DNA of 53,154 nucleotides from Pseudomonadota bacterium (GTDB lineage: Bacteria; Desulfobacterota; Binatia; Binatales; Binataceae), in assembly GCA_021324455.1 (NCBI GenBank), contig JAJPJA010000090.1:1-53154 (forward strand), given 5' to 3'. A program made the translations under genes and the position numbers. This document shows positions 41,511 through 50,099 of the stretch, one piece after another (position 1 is the first letter of the stretch; each line of letters opens with the position of its first letter). The notes beneath the pieces were generated by a model. It did no database searches, was not told the origin of the DNA, and saw only the letters and a list, made by a program, of their open reading frames with translations.

Positions 41511-41783
41511 CTAACGGCCAATCATCCGGCCCAAGGCAAAACCGACGCCGAGCGCGATCAGAAGGGCGGGCAGGGGACGATTCCTGGCTGCGCTCTGCAG
41601 ATGGGACGAGCTTCGAGCGATTCCCTCGGCGGCGCGGCCGTAAACCTGTTGGGCCTTGCCCGTCACGTCGCGCAGTCTGCCTTCCATCCTTGCACCCGGG
41701 CTTCCGGTGACATAACCGGCCGCCTCCTCGAGTTTACCGCCCGCGCGCTCGGCCGCACCTTCAAGGTAATTCTTTTCAACCAT
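41511..41783 (-). CDS. CsbD-like stress protein with a C-terminal membrane helix
   Basis: A 90-residue protein. Residues 1-50 follow the CsbD pattern (EKNYLEGAAERAGGKLEEAA and GRLRDVTGKAQQVYG, alternating Gly/Ala/charged helices). Residues 70-90 form a hydrophobic helix ending GFALGRMIGR, like the DUF883/ElaB-type membrane anchors. So it combines a CsbD-like soluble segment with an anchor. Start ATG 41783 has GGAG 9 nt upstream; the frame reaching 41927 is not supported. CsbD-like proteins are usually induced by general stress. It is convergent with the CoA-transferase. Confidence 0.78.
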   Translation of the reverse strand: MVEKNYLEGAAERAGGKLEEAAGYVTGSPGARMEGRLRDVTGKAQQVYGRAAEGIARSSSHLQSAARNRPLPALLIALGVGFALGRMIGR

Positions 41784-42144
41784 CTGATGACTCCTGACTG
41801 CTGTTTTTGAATTGAGAATACCTCCAGGGATGCGAGATATATGCCAGCAGATGGAACCGAGCGGCCCGCGGGCCAGGTAATCGGCATGGACCGTCAAATG
41901 ATCGTATCCACGCGTTCGGATTCCCATCCATCACCCTGCAACGCGTGATGTTGGCGCGGCCGGCCCCGCTGTTTGAGCCTGCCGCCCCGGCAAGCGAGAA
42001 AAAATTTCACAGGCATCGCGAAAACGTCGGGGCGGCAACAATCCGATCGCGGAGCGTCGCCGCACCCGGCTCAATCGTCCACCTGAATGCTTCACGCGCC
42101 GGGTGCGCGCTCGAACACGGGCAGGACCGGCACGGCGCTGACTA
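41784..42144. other. 361-nt gap without a recognised gene
   Basis: Between the CsbD-like gene start and the stop of the acidic-protein gene, both on the minus strand. No frame has family features. It probably carries the CsbD-like promoter. I see no long inverted repeat or RNA gene. Confidence 0.4.
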
Positions 42145-42405
42145 TCATTCTTCGTCTTCCTCCTCCTGCTCGAGGTCTTCAAAATCATCATCCTGGCCCT
42201 CGGCCGCGTCGAGCAGGTCGACGATCTCTTCAAGGCTTTCGGTCACCGTGATGTTTTCGTCGGCGCCGAAATGAAGCACGCTGCCGTTGCCCTCGTTGTC
42301 GTACTGCTCCATCCACAGCGCTCGCTCCAGATTGACCAGACCCGGGCGGCTCTCGGAATTCGGGTCGGCCAGGTCCTTAAGGGTGAGTTGTACCCACAAG
42401 CTCAT
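42145..42405 (-). CDS. Small acidic protein of unknown function
   Basis: An 86-residue protein. The N-terminal 55 residues look folded (MSLWVQLTLKDL, then LVNLERALWMEQYDNEG, and GSVLHFGADENITV), resembling small beta-rich proteins that carry a strand-rich pattern with WMEQ. The last 25 residues are almost all Asp and Glu. The strong Shine-Dalgarno AAGGAGAT, 6 nt spacing, makes this a confident gene despite the lack of a family. Cytoplasmic; no membrane segment. A role as a protein-interaction or mimic protein is possible but not shown. I do not recognise it. Confidence 0.75.
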   Translation of the reverse strand: MSLWVQLTLKDLADPNSESRPGLVNLERALWMEQYDNEGNGSVLHFGADENITVTESLEEIVDLLDAAEGQDDDFEDLEQEEEDEE

Positions 42406-42719
42406 AATGATCTCCTTCTTGAGGGGTTAGATGCGTTCCCCCGGATTACCTGCTGAGCGCCGGTCAACCATATCAGCCATAAGCGCGGGGCGCCTGGGTC
42501 ATTAAGACATTTTGGCATGCAGGAGCCCAGGACGTACCCCGAAGGCGGCTGAAGCGCAAGCGGCAACCGTCGGCACTTATATCCTGACTGGAGACACGAG
42601 CCGTTGCCAGCCGCAACGTTTGATGCTTTGCTGCGGCATTGCGGCGCGAAATGCGGCACGCCGGAGAAGCCCTCATTTGGAAGAGCTTGCCGCCTAAAAA
42701 TTCGAGACGGCCGGAACAA
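42406..42719. other. 314-nt divergent intergenic region
   Basis: Lies between the acidic-protein gene (minus) and the luciferase-like gene (plus). It contains a 6-bp dyad (CCTGGG and CCCAGG, about 42491-42530) and a possible minus-strand TTGACC near 42465 without a matching -10. No gene seen. Confidence 0.4.
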
Positions 42720-43745
42720 ATGAAGTTCGGAATCCTGTACAACATCGATTACCATCGCGAAGTTCACGGCTCCAGCGCCAGCTATTACGCTCAAATTCTG
42801 GAGCAAATCCAGCTGCTTGAAGAACTTGGATACGATTCGGCCTGGTTTGGCGAGCATCATTACGCGGGCTATTCCTTTGGCGCGCCGGCGGTTATCGCGA
42901 CCGCCGCCGCGGAACGGACCACAACGCTGCGCCTGGGCACGGGAGTGTCGTTGATTCCGCTGCATAATCCGCTGCGCCTGGCGGAGGAGTACGCGATGCT
43001 CGACGTGCTGAGCAACGGGCGGCTGGAATACGGCGTTGGCCGCGGCTTTTTGAATTACGCTTATCAACTGATGGGAGTCGATCGGACGGAGAGCCTTGAC
43101 CGTTTTCGGGAGGGCACCGATCTGATTATCGCGGCGTGGACGGCGGAGCGGCCGTTTTCGTTTCATGGCAGGTTCTGGCAAATCGAAGACTATCAGTTTT
43201 TCCCGCAACCCGTGCAAAAGCCGCATCCCGCGATTTATGCTTCCGGTACGATGACCCGCGAGAGCTATATTTACGCCGGGATGCGCGGGCTGCATCTGTG
43301 CACCGCCTTCTTTATTCCGGATAAAGAGGGTGTCCGCGCCAACATCGCGCTGTATCGCAAGACGCTGGCCGAGCACGGCTTCGATCCCTCCTCGCGCGAC
43401 GTCGCCGGCGTTTTCCCCATGTATTGCGGCCAGTCGCGCGCCGAATCACTGCGCTACGGCGGGCAGTGCACGCTCAACTATTTCAAGTTCTTCGGCTCGC
43501 TGGAGCGCGGCGTCGAGCCGACGACGGCGCGCGGCTTTGGCGACAAGCCAATCGAGTTTTACGACGAGAAAGGTCTGGTCTTACTGGGCGAGCCCGATTA
43601 CCTGATTGAACGAATTCGATGGGCCGCGCAGTTCTATGACACCAATTACCTGCTGTTCGAAGTGGCGCAAGGCGGCGCGTCACACCAGGCGACAATGGAA
43701 TCGCTGCGCCGTTTCGCCCGCCACGTGATGCCGGCGTTCAAGTGA
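42720..43745 (+). CDS. Luciferase-like flavin-dependent monooxygenase
   Basis: A 341-residue TIM-barrel protein of the bacterial luciferase-like (LLM, PF00296) family, which uses reduced FMN or F420. The signatures are KFGILYNIDYH at the first strand, GYDSAWFGEHHYAGYSFGAPAV, LRLGTGVSLIPLHNPLRLAEE and EYGVGRGF. Start ATG 42720 is preferred because strand one begins at residue 2 and GGAACA precedes it; an upstream frame adds 27 unconserved residues. A full-length, ordinary member. Substrates range from alkanesulfonates to long-chain alkanes or terpenes, and none can be inferred here. The stop is 18 nt from the convergent GST gene. Confidence 0.93.
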   Translation: MKFGILYNIDYHREVHGSSASYYAQILEQIQLLEELGYDSAWFGEHHYAGYSFGAPAVIATAAAERTTTLRLGTGVSLIPLHNPLRLAEEYAMLDVLSNGRLEYGVGRGFLNYAYQLMGVDRTESLDRFREGTDLIIAAWTAERPFSFHGRFWQIEDYQFFPQPVQKPHPAIYASGTMTRESYIYAGMRGLHLCTAFFIPDKEGVRANIALYRKTLAEHGFDPSSRDVAGVFPMYCGQSRAESLRYGGQCTLNYFKFFGSLERGVEPTTARGFGDKPIEFYDEKGLVLLGEPDYLIERIRWAAQFYDTNYLLFEVAQGGASHQATMESLRRFARHVMPAFK

Positions 43746-43763
43746 CCGGCGCCGGTTTCCAGC

Positions 43764-44540
43764 CTAAAAATCGAGCGGCAGCTGCAGGTATTCGCGATAG
43801 ATAAAGTCGCGATGCTCCAGCAGCACCGGTTTGAGCTCGCTCTCCACCTGCGGGCCGATATCGCTATACATGCGGCGCAGCCCGGGCGCCATCGGACAAA
43901 CCTCCTGCGCCAGCGGCGACAGCATCGCGGCAAACGTCGCCCAGTAAATGTCCAGGGCCGATAACTGCGCGCCGATAAAAAACCGGCTCCCCGCTTTTCG
44001 TTGAGCTTCCAGTCGCAAAGCCAGACATCTGACGATCTCGGCGACGCGGGCTGAAGCCTGCTGCGCGGCCTTTTCGTCATAGCCGTACTTCTCCGCCATC
44101 GGACCCATCAGCGCGCGTCCCCGGCCGCCGCTGCCCGCACGGGTGAGCGTGGAGTGAAACATCATCAGACGCCGCATCCACCCCAGACCGTTCTCACCGC
44201 ATATCTCATTGCTGTAGCCGAACATCGCGGTACGGTCCTCAATCGCGGACGGGATAAGCTGGGGCGCCGGCGCCAGGCGTTCGAACAGGTAGAGCTGGTC
44301 ATTCCATATATTGCGCGGACGCTCGTCGTTCCAGATTACCGCCGGTGCGCTGGTTTGGGCGGTCCATTCCTTAAGTTCCGGATTGGCCCCGCCCACTTCC
44401 TGGGCTGCGGCTGTGTAGGAGAGCTTTTTTACATAGCAGATGCTTTTGGCCGCCTCGCTCCACGGACCCGGACCCCCCGGTGACAGGACAATCCGAAGTC
44501 CCGGCATTTTCCTGGCCTGCGCAACATCGACATAGTTCAT
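43764..44540 (-). CDS. Glutathione S-transferase-like protein
   Basis: A 258-residue GST-fold protein. The N-terminal thioredoxin-like half has LSPGGPGPWSEAAKSICYVKKL and TSAPAVIWNDERPRN (the cis-Pro loop), and the C-terminal helical half has FFIGAQLSALDIYWATF, the conserved N-capping box Ser/Asp motif. It is slightly longer than a standard 200-220 residue GST. The catalytic Ser/Tyr/Cys position at the start of helix one is not clear. The ATG has GGCGG upstream. It may conjugate or isomerise reactive intermediates generated by the neighbouring monooxygenases, which is inference. Confidence 0.85.
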   Translation of the reverse strand: MNYVDVAQARKMPGLRIVLSPGGPGPWSEAAKSICYVKKLSYTAAAQEVGGANPELKEWTAQTSAPAVIWNDERPRNIWNDQLYLFERLAPAPQLIPSAIEDRTAMFGYSNEICGENGLGWMRRLMMFHSTLTRAGSGGRGRALMGPMAEKYGYDEKAAQQASARVAEIVRCLALRLEAQRKAGSRFFIGAQLSALDIYWATFAAMLSPLAQEVCPMAPGLRRMYSDIGPQVESELKPVLLEHRDFIYREYLQLPLDF

Positions 44541-44798
44541 ACTTGCCGCCTAACACCTCTAATGCGCCGCCGCGGACAGCGGGCCCGTTTTTCGGCGCGG
44601 AGAATGGACTAGCCCGCACGCGGAGAACTCCCTGGCAGCTTTGGATTACCAGTGCACAATAGCAAGCGGCAAAAATAAGTAAGGCCGCCGGCCGATTAAG
44701 CATCTGGGTAAACTACACGGCAGCAGTTTCAAGGACGCTGTCTGAGTTAGTGGATGCCAAAGATGTAATTTTGAGCAGGCGCTTAAAATGCTTTTGTG

Positions 44799-45176
44799 TC
44801 AGGACCGCTCGTAAACACCGCGCTCCTTGCGCTTGACCGCACCAGAATCGATCCATCGTGTTATCGCCGCGAAGATCTCGCCCGACCGTTTGCCGCCCAG
44901 ACCGCGGACGCTGCGCACGTCTGAAGCTTTGAAACGCTTGGGCAGTTTTTCGAGCACTGTCTTCCAGTTGGTGCGGCCGCCCGGCGCCGCCGCGCCATTG
45001 GAGGAAGGAGCTCTGGCGCTCTCTCCCGCGATCGACGCAAGCTGCTCTTCCTGTTTGCGCAAGGCGTTCAAATCCGATTCCAGGGTGTGAATATCCTTGC
45101 GCAATCTGTTAAGCGCATTGAGGGCCTGCTGGCGCACGTGCTCGTAAGCCGAGACTGAAATTTCCCGTCGGGGCAT
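44799..45176 (-). CDS. Small coiled-coil plus winged-helix-like protein
   Basis: A 125-residue basic protein of unknown family. Residues 10-50 are a coiled coil (heptads in RQQALNALNRLRKDIHTLES). A Ser/Ala/Gly linker (about 55-67) leads to a C-terminal basic domain beginning NWKTVLEKLPKRFKASDVRSV and ending WIDSGAVKRKERGVYERS, which has the helix-helix-helix-hairpin order of a winged helix. DNA binding is thus plausible. AGGAGA lies about 9 nt before the ATG. A perfect CCGGA-N6-TCCGG palindrome lies 43 nt upstream, where autoregulation could act. Confidence 0.75.
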   Translation of the reverse strand: MPRREISVSAYEHVRQQALNALNRLRKDIHTLESDLNALRKQEEQLASIAGESARAPSSNGAAAPGGRTNWKTVLEKLPKRFKASDVRSVRGLGGKRSGEIFAAITRWIDSGAVKRKERGVYERS

Positions 45177-45218
45177 GTCAAAATTCTCCTTTTGATCGTT
45201 TGGCTAGCTATACATGAT

Positions 45219-45234
45219 CCGGAAATCAATCCGG
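45219..45234. repeat. Palindrome CCGGA-N6-TCCGG upstream of the winged-helix-like gene
   Basis: Perfect 5-bp arms with a 6-nt spacer, centred about 50 nt before the gene. A weak promoter (TTGTTC, 17 nt, TACATT on the minus strand) lies just upstream. The form fits an operator for a dimeric regulator. Confidence 0.4.
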
Positions 45235-45346
45235 TCGATAATTTTTAAATGTACCTTCAGGCGTCCGCGCGAACAACTCTGGTCTTGATATTTTCCGATG
45301 GTCGCGGAGAAGACCGGCGCTCGATATACAGCCTCCGAGTGTCTTT

Positions 45347-46777
45347 TCAGATTCCGGCCAGGCGGCGCGCATAAGCCGCGCCTTGCGCATAATCGTATTG
45401 ACGGTATGTCTGCAGCTTCTCGGCCTCGAAACCGCCCTCGGCGTGCACCGCCAGCACCTCCTGGTATCCACCATAGTCGGAAGCGGTCAAATCACTTATC
45501 AGATATATCAGGCGCAGACGCTCATGAGCATCCATTGCCTTGCCGCCGCCGAGAAATCTTTTGATGTATTGGGCGGTTGGCTCGCTGGTCAGATCTTCGG
45601 CTGCCGGAGCGGTAACCAGAAGACCGCCGGCGAGGTCCTGCACAATCTGTACCGCGCGATGATAATTATGCGCGAAATGATATTTGGCTACATTCACCAA
45701 AAGAGTGTCAGGGACCGCGATGCCGTGCTCTATAGTGCATAGTGTGGCTGACCGCTGGAGCAGACCCAGCGCAATGCTGTGATAGGCCGCCAGTTCGGTT
45801 AACTTCTCCCGCACGTGACCGGCGCGGCCGATTCCGTTGGCCTCAGCTATCGCCCATCCGGCTCCCGCCAGCAATTCCATCAACGGCAGCTTGTAGGAAA
45901 CCGCCGTGAAGCGATGAAAGCGGACAAAGTTGATCGCGAGCTGCCCGGCCAAATCCACTTCGCCGTTGAGAAATACACGTTCATGCGGAACAAAAACATC
46001 GTCGAATACCGTCAACGTCTCCATCATCTTGCGCCGGGCGCTGATCGGATGCTCGATCGGATTTTTCGCTTCGCTTCCATGCGGACTGGCAATTAGTTTT
46101 AGACCCGGCGCGTTAAGCGGGACGGCGAAGCTGATTGCATAGGCCTCGTCTCCGGGCCGCATTGCGCGGGTGGGCAGGACAATCAGTTCGTTGGCGTTGG
46201 TGCTGAGTGAGGTATGCACCTTGGCGCCGCGCACGACGATGCCGCCGCCGCGTTCCGCCACCTTGCGCAGATAATAGTCAGGATGCTCCTGGGCGGCGGG
46301 ACCAAGCGTACGGTCGCCCTTGACGTCGGTTTGCGCCAGCGACAGCGCCAGATCGTTGTCGCGGCAGTAATGATAGTAGCGCACGACCCGCTCCAGATAA
46401 TGCGGCTGACCGCGTCGGGCCAGTTCGCCGGCTGTCATCTGCAGGGCAAAGAGCGCCTCGGTTCCGATTTCCTTGAGCAATACCGGGTAGGCCGCGCCTT
46501 CGCGTGTGATGGCCGCGATGAGCTCGCTGCGCACGCGCAGATCGGCGCCGTTGCGGGGTATCTTGTAGCAGCGGTGGTACTCCTCGCCGCCTTCCTCGAC
46601 TACGGCGAGGTCCCGGTATTTCGGGTCCTGCGCCATGGTAAACTCCAAAGCCGCATGTTCCACCGCGATTCGAATCACCGGATGCTCAGTCACGTCGGGC
46701 AGTTTGCGACCCCGAAAAAAGACGGTTCGGCCGTCGCGCAGCGACTCTTTATATTGTTGAGCAGTTCTCAGCCCCAC
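45347..46777 (-). CDS. HpaB-family 4-hydroxyphenylacetate 3-monooxygenase-like flavoprotein
   Basis: A 476-residue protein of the HpaB / 4-hydroxybutyryl-CoA dehydratase superfamily. The N-terminus with LRDGRTVFFRGRKLPDVTEH, the middle with AQTDVKGDR (substrate/flavin loop), HTSLSTNANELIVLPTRAM, DDVFVPHERVF and the C-terminal VNVAKYHFAHNYHRAVQ and QDLAGG are all family markers. The two Cys that bind [4Fe-4S] in the dehydratase (CTGxDALNAL-type region) are replaced, here KEIGTEALFAL, so the FADH2-dependent hydroxylase type is more likely. No flavin reductase (HpaC) is adjacent. Normal length. A -10-like TATAGT lies about 75 nt upstream. Confidence 0.93.
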   Translation of the reverse strand: MGLRTAQQYKESLRDGRTVFFRGRKLPDVTEHPVIRIAVEHAALEFTMAQDPKYRDLAVVEEGGEEYHRCYKIPRNGADLRVRSELIAAITREGAAYPVLLKEIGTEALFALQMTAGELARRGQPHYLERVVRYYHYCRDNDLALSLAQTDVKGDRTLGPAAQEHPDYYLRKVAERGGGIVVRGAKVHTSLSTNANELIVLPTRAMRPGDEAYAISFAVPLNAPGLKLIASPHGSEAKNPIEHPISARRKMMETLTVFDDVFVPHERVFLNGEVDLAGQLAINFVRFHRFTAVSYKLPLMELLAGAGWAIAEANGIGRAGHVREKLTELAAYHSIALGLLQRSATLCTIEHGIAVPDTLLVNVAKYHFAHNYHRAVQIVQDLAGGLLVTAPAAEDLTSEPTAQYIKRFLGGGKAMDAHERLRLIYLISDLTASDYGGYQEVLAVHAEGGFEAEKLQTYRQYDYAQGAAYARRLAGI

Positions 46778-47011
46778 TGTCTGAATATCCTCCGATTATC
46801 GCCTGCTTTGCCTTGAGCGGATCCGAACCATCTATCGACATGTCCGGCAGACTATAGTAGTTAACCGCATTTTGGTCCATCCGCCGGTTCGGCCCGATAA
46901 CAATTTGACCCGGATTTTCAACGCTCCTTGCCAGCGAAGTTTCGGTACCTTACGATCTGGTCGAGTCAAGTGACGGTTACGTCGCGGGCGGCCGCGAACA
47001 GGTTGGTACAA

Positions 47012-48298
47012 GTGAAAGGCAAACGAATAATTTCAACGGCAGCGCTGGCGCTGACGCTGGTGCTAATGGCGCCGCTGCATCGGATTTGGGCGGCGGAAGC
47101 GGGCCTGACCATTTCGCAGCTGGTGGCGATAGCATTGCAGGCCAATCCCCAGGTGCGGGCGGCGCGGGCGCGATGGTACTGGGCGGCGCACAGCGTCAAA
47201 CAGAACTACGCGCCCGCGGACCCCGTATTCACTTTCCTCAACGAGGACAGCCCTTACAATCCGTTCTTCGTCAAGCCGACTCTGCAGAGTTTTCAGGTTG
47301 CGCAAGCCCTGCAATTTCCCGGCAAGGGATATCTGCAGGCCCAGGCGGCGTCGCGCACCGCCGATATCGCACGCCTGGTGTATGTGGCCGCGGCGCGCGA
47401 CGTGCGGGCGCAGGTCGAGATCAGCTACTACCAGGTTTTGTTGGACTCCGCGCTGGTGCAGGTCGCCAAAGACAACGTCAACAACCTGACCCAGGTCCTG
47501 AACGTGGCGCAGGTCGCCTACGCCGCCAGTCAGGTTACGCAGACCGATTTCGTCAACGCGGAGTTCGCGCTGGCGGCCGCCCAGCAGGCGCAGCGGCAGC
47601 TGGAATTGAATCTCGGCAATGACAAAACCACTCTCAACCAGCTTTTGTATCGCCGTCCGGACGAACCGCTGCAATTGTCGGGAGGGCTGAAGCTGGCCGG
47701 AATCGAAATAAGCCTGGATCGATTGATCGAGCTGGCCCGGATTTCGCGCCAGGAGATCCTTGAAGCGGCTTTGGCCGAACGCAGATCGGAGACTGCGCTT
47801 ACGCTGGCCAAACTGGAATACGCGCCTGATTATGCGATTGGATATACCTTCGATCACTACCTGTTCGCCACGGCGGGACCGGCGCCCACCTTTCTGCAGG
47901 ACCACACGATTTCGATCGGTTTTAACGTTCCCATCTTCTTCTGGCTCAAGCAGCGCGAGGACAACACCCGCGCGCAGTATGACCTGCAGGCCGCGCGCGA
48001 GGATTTGGACTCGGTTCTCAGCCAGACGGCGGCGCAGGTAACCAACCTCTACCGGCAGGCGCAGTTCGGCTACGCCACCGCCAAGCTCTATCGCGACACA
48101 CTGATCCCGCTGGCGCGCCAGGCCTTCGCCGTGGCTTTGGTCTCCTATACCGGTGGCAAAGTCGATTTTGTTACATTGATCAATACTTTCAGGCAGCAGA
48201 GCGACGCCCGGGTGGCGTATCTGCAGGCCCTGAACCAGGTTCTGGCCGGGAGGGTGGCTTTGGAGCAAACCATCGGCCGCCCCCTGCCGGAGAAGTGA
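47012..48298 (+). CDS. TolC-family outer membrane efflux protein
   Basis: A 428-residue outer-membrane channel of the OEP (PF02321) type. Start: a GTG at 47012 gives a good signal peptide, MKGKR followed by a hydrophobic stretch to about Ala27; a TTG at 46928 adds 28 unconserved residues. The mature part holds two OEP repeats with long helices (QVEISYYQVLLDSALVQVAK and similar) and conserved GFNVPIFFW in the second repeat. Expected to form the trimer channel for RND or ABC pumps, but no pump gene adjoins it; it lies between an HpaB-like gene and a convergent ThDP enzyme. Likely used in metal or solvent efflux like CusC/CzcC relatives. Confidence 0.92.
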   Translation: MKGKRIISTAALALTLVLMAPLHRIWAAEAGLTISQLVAIALQANPQVRAARARWYWAAHSVKQNYAPADPVFTFLNEDSPYNPFFVKPTLQSFQVAQALQFPGKGYLQAQAASRTADIARLVYVAAARDVRAQVEISYYQVLLDSALVQVAKDNVNNLTQVLNVAQVAYAASQVTQTDFVNAEFALAAAQQAQRQLELNLGNDKTTLNQLLYRRPDEPLQLSGGLKLAGIEISLDRLIELARISRQEILEAALAERRSETALTLAKLEYAPDYAIGYTFDHYLFATAGPAPTFLQDHTISIGFNVPIFFWLKQREDNTRAQYDLQAAREDLDSVLSQTAAQVTNLYRQAQFGYATAKLYRDTLIPLARQAFAVALVSYTGGKVDFVTLINTFRQQSDARVAYLQALNQVLAGRVALEQTIGRPLPEK

Positions 48299-48332
48299 GC
48301 GCGTCCGTTTTTCCGGATGCTTTCCCGGTCGA

Positions 48333-49964
48333 TCAGTAGCCCGCGAAACCCATATTGGTGGTGGCCTGCGCCTGCGGGTCGGTGCGGACGTTGACCAGCG
48401 CGGGACGTCTGGCCGCGATTGCGCGCTCGATCGCGGGGCGGATCTCATCGGGCTTTTCCACGTATTCGCCGTGTCCGCCCAGCGCCTCGACCACTTTGTC
48501 GTAGCGCTGCCATCCGAGTTCGCGGCCGACATTGCCGCCGGTCTTGCGCGAGGTGAATCCCGCGTTGTTCGACACCACCACCACGATCGGCAGGTTATGC
48601 CGAATCGCGGTGTCCATCTCCATTCCGTTCCAGCCGAATGCGCCGTCGCCGCACAGCACCACTACCTGCGCGTCGGGCCTGGCCGCCAGCGCTCCGATTC
48701 CAAACGGCACGCCGATCCCCATGCATCCGTGCGGTCCGGCGTTGATGCTGGTGCCGGGCTTGTAAATTGGGATCGACTGGCGCGCGAAGTTCAAAATCTC
48801 GTGGCCATCGACCACCACAATGGTGTCCCGGCTGATGATCTCGCGCAGTTCGCGGCACAGGCGCAGCGGATGGATGGGCGTCTGATCGGAATGCAGCAGC
48901 GGCGTTTCGCGTTCGGCGTTGGATCGCTGCTTGGCCGATAGCCGGGAGATCCAGGGCGTCTCTTCGCGCGGACGGAACTTGCCGGCGGCTTCCTGGACCA
49001 GTTGGGCGAGCACCATTTTGGCGTCGCCGACGATTCCGATAGCGACGCCTCGATTATGGCCAATCTCGCGCCCGTCGATATTCACATTGATGAATCGGGC
49101 CTCGGGCGAGAAGCGCGGCGGCCGCAGATGAGAGAGCATCGCATTGGCCCGCGCTCCGATTACCAGCACCACATCGGCTTCGCGAAACGCCAGCGAACGC
49201 GCCGCGGTAAAGGACCGCGGATGGTCTTCGGGGACCACGCCGCGGCCCTGCGGCGTGGTGAAGAACGGGATGCCGGTGGCGTCGACCAACTGGCGCAGTT
49301 CCTCGCTCGCGCCCGACCACAACACGCCGCTGCCGGTGAGGATCAGCGGACGCTGCGCGGATTGCAGCAATTCGATCGCGCGCCGGATCAGGGCGGGGTC
49401 TCCCGCGGGCCGGCTCTCGACCCGGTAGTTTTCCGGATAATGCACCCGCTCCGCGTCCAGTTTGGTCATCAGGATATCGCCGGGCAGGTCGAGATAAACC
49501 GGCCCTTTCTTTCCGTCCATCGCTTCACGAAAAGCGGTGCTCACGTATTCGGGGATGCGCTCGGCCAAATCGACCCGGTAGGCGGCTTTCACCACCGGTT
49601 TCATCATCGCGACCTGGTCCATCTCCTGGAACGAGTCCAGCAGCACCCCGCGCATTGGCGCCGACCCGCCGATGGCGACGATCGGCGTCGCGTCGGCCCA
49701 GGCGTTGGCCAGCCCGGTGACGGCGTTGGCGGTGCCCGGACCCGAGGGGGTGATGCAGATGCCGGGTTTGCCGGTGACCCGCGCGTACGCATGCGCCATC
49801 ATCGCGGCGGCCTGCTCATGGCGCACGTAAATCCCGTTCATGCCCAACTCGATACAGGCGCCGGCGGTGCCGCTGGTCGGCCCGCCCATCATGAAGAAGA
49901 ACGTATCGACGCCCTCGTTGCGAAAGCATCGCGCGATAACCTGTTCGCCCCGTATGGTTTCCAT
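48333..49964 (-). CDS. ThDP-dependent enzyme (oxalyl-CoA decarboxylase / acetolactate synthase-like)
   Basis: A 543-residue thiamine-diphosphate enzyme with the three POX/DC domains. The catalytic Glu50 is in YVRHEQAAAMMAHAYARVTG; GPGTANAVTGLANAW follows. The middle domain has the flavin/ADP-binding-like LTGSGVLWSGASEEL. The C-terminal domain has the ThDP motif GDGAFGWNGMEMDTA with the closing SNNAGFTSRK. Similarity in pattern to oxalyl-CoA decarboxylase and 2-hydroxyacyl-CoA lyase suggests a carboligase/lyase acting on acyl-CoAs rather than branched amino acid synthesis; no IlvH subunit is near. GGAGGCGG stands 10 nt upstream. It could act with the CoA-transferase at 40020 (inference). Confidence 0.93.
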   Translation of the reverse strand: METIRGEQVIARCFRNEGVDTFFFMMGGPTSGTAGACIELGMNGIYVRHEQAAAMMAHAYARVTGKPGICITPSGPGTANAVTGLANAWADATPIVAIGGSAPMRGVLLDSFQEMDQVAMMKPVVKAAYRVDLAERIPEYVSTAFREAMDGKKGPVYLDLPGDILMTKLDAERVHYPENYRVESRPAGDPALIRRAIELLQSAQRPLILTGSGVLWSGASEELRQLVDATGIPFFTTPQGRGVVPEDHPRSFTAARSLAFREADVVLVIGARANAMLSHLRPPRFSPEARFINVNIDGREIGHNRGVAIGIVGDAKMVLAQLVQEAAGKFRPREETPWISRLSAKQRSNAERETPLLHSDQTPIHPLRLCRELREIISRDTIVVVDGHEILNFARQSIPIYKPGTSINAGPHGCMGIGVPFGIGALAARPDAQVVVLCGDGAFGWNGMEMDTAIRHNLPIVVVVSNNAGFTSRKTGGNVGRELGWQRYDKVVEALGGHGEYVEKPDEIRPAIERAIAARRPALVNVRTDPQAQATTNMGFAGY

Positions 49965-49989
49965 CTTGTGATCCGCCTCCGTTATGCGG

Positions 49990-50011
49990 CTGTCCGCTGC
50001 GCGCCGGACAG
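49990..50011. repeat. Inverted repeat upstream of the ThDP enzyme gene
   Basis: CTGTCCG (49990-49996) and CGGACAG (50005-50011) pair perfectly over an 8-nt loop, 26 nt before the start codon at 49964. It sits in the predicted leader, so it could be an operator or an attenuating stem. Confidence 0.5.
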
Positions 50012-50046
50012 ATCGATTGCGCGGGCTCAGACTGTGCTCAAATAGC

Positions 50047-50064
50047 CCCTGCCGACCGTCAGGG
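50047..50064 (-). terminator. Weak terminator after recD
   Basis: On the minus strand a CCCTG/CAGGG stem with an 8-nt loop is followed by TATTT. It lies 36 nt after the recD stop. Short stem and short T-run make it uncertain. Confidence 0.35.
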
Positions 50065-50099
50065 CAAGCCGGGGCCGTTATACGGGGTCCTGGCGGCCG

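Noticed and set aside
43745..43756. Perfect palindrome ACCGGCGCCGGT as a terminator
   Set aside because: Stem too short to form a hairpin with a loop; likely chance in GC-rich sequence.
47063..48532. 489-codon frame opposite the TolC-like gene
   Set aside because: Arg-rich shadow frame with no family features.
49002..50045. 347-codon frame opposite the ThDP enzyme
   Set aside because: Shadow frame; the ThDP motifs fix the coding strand.
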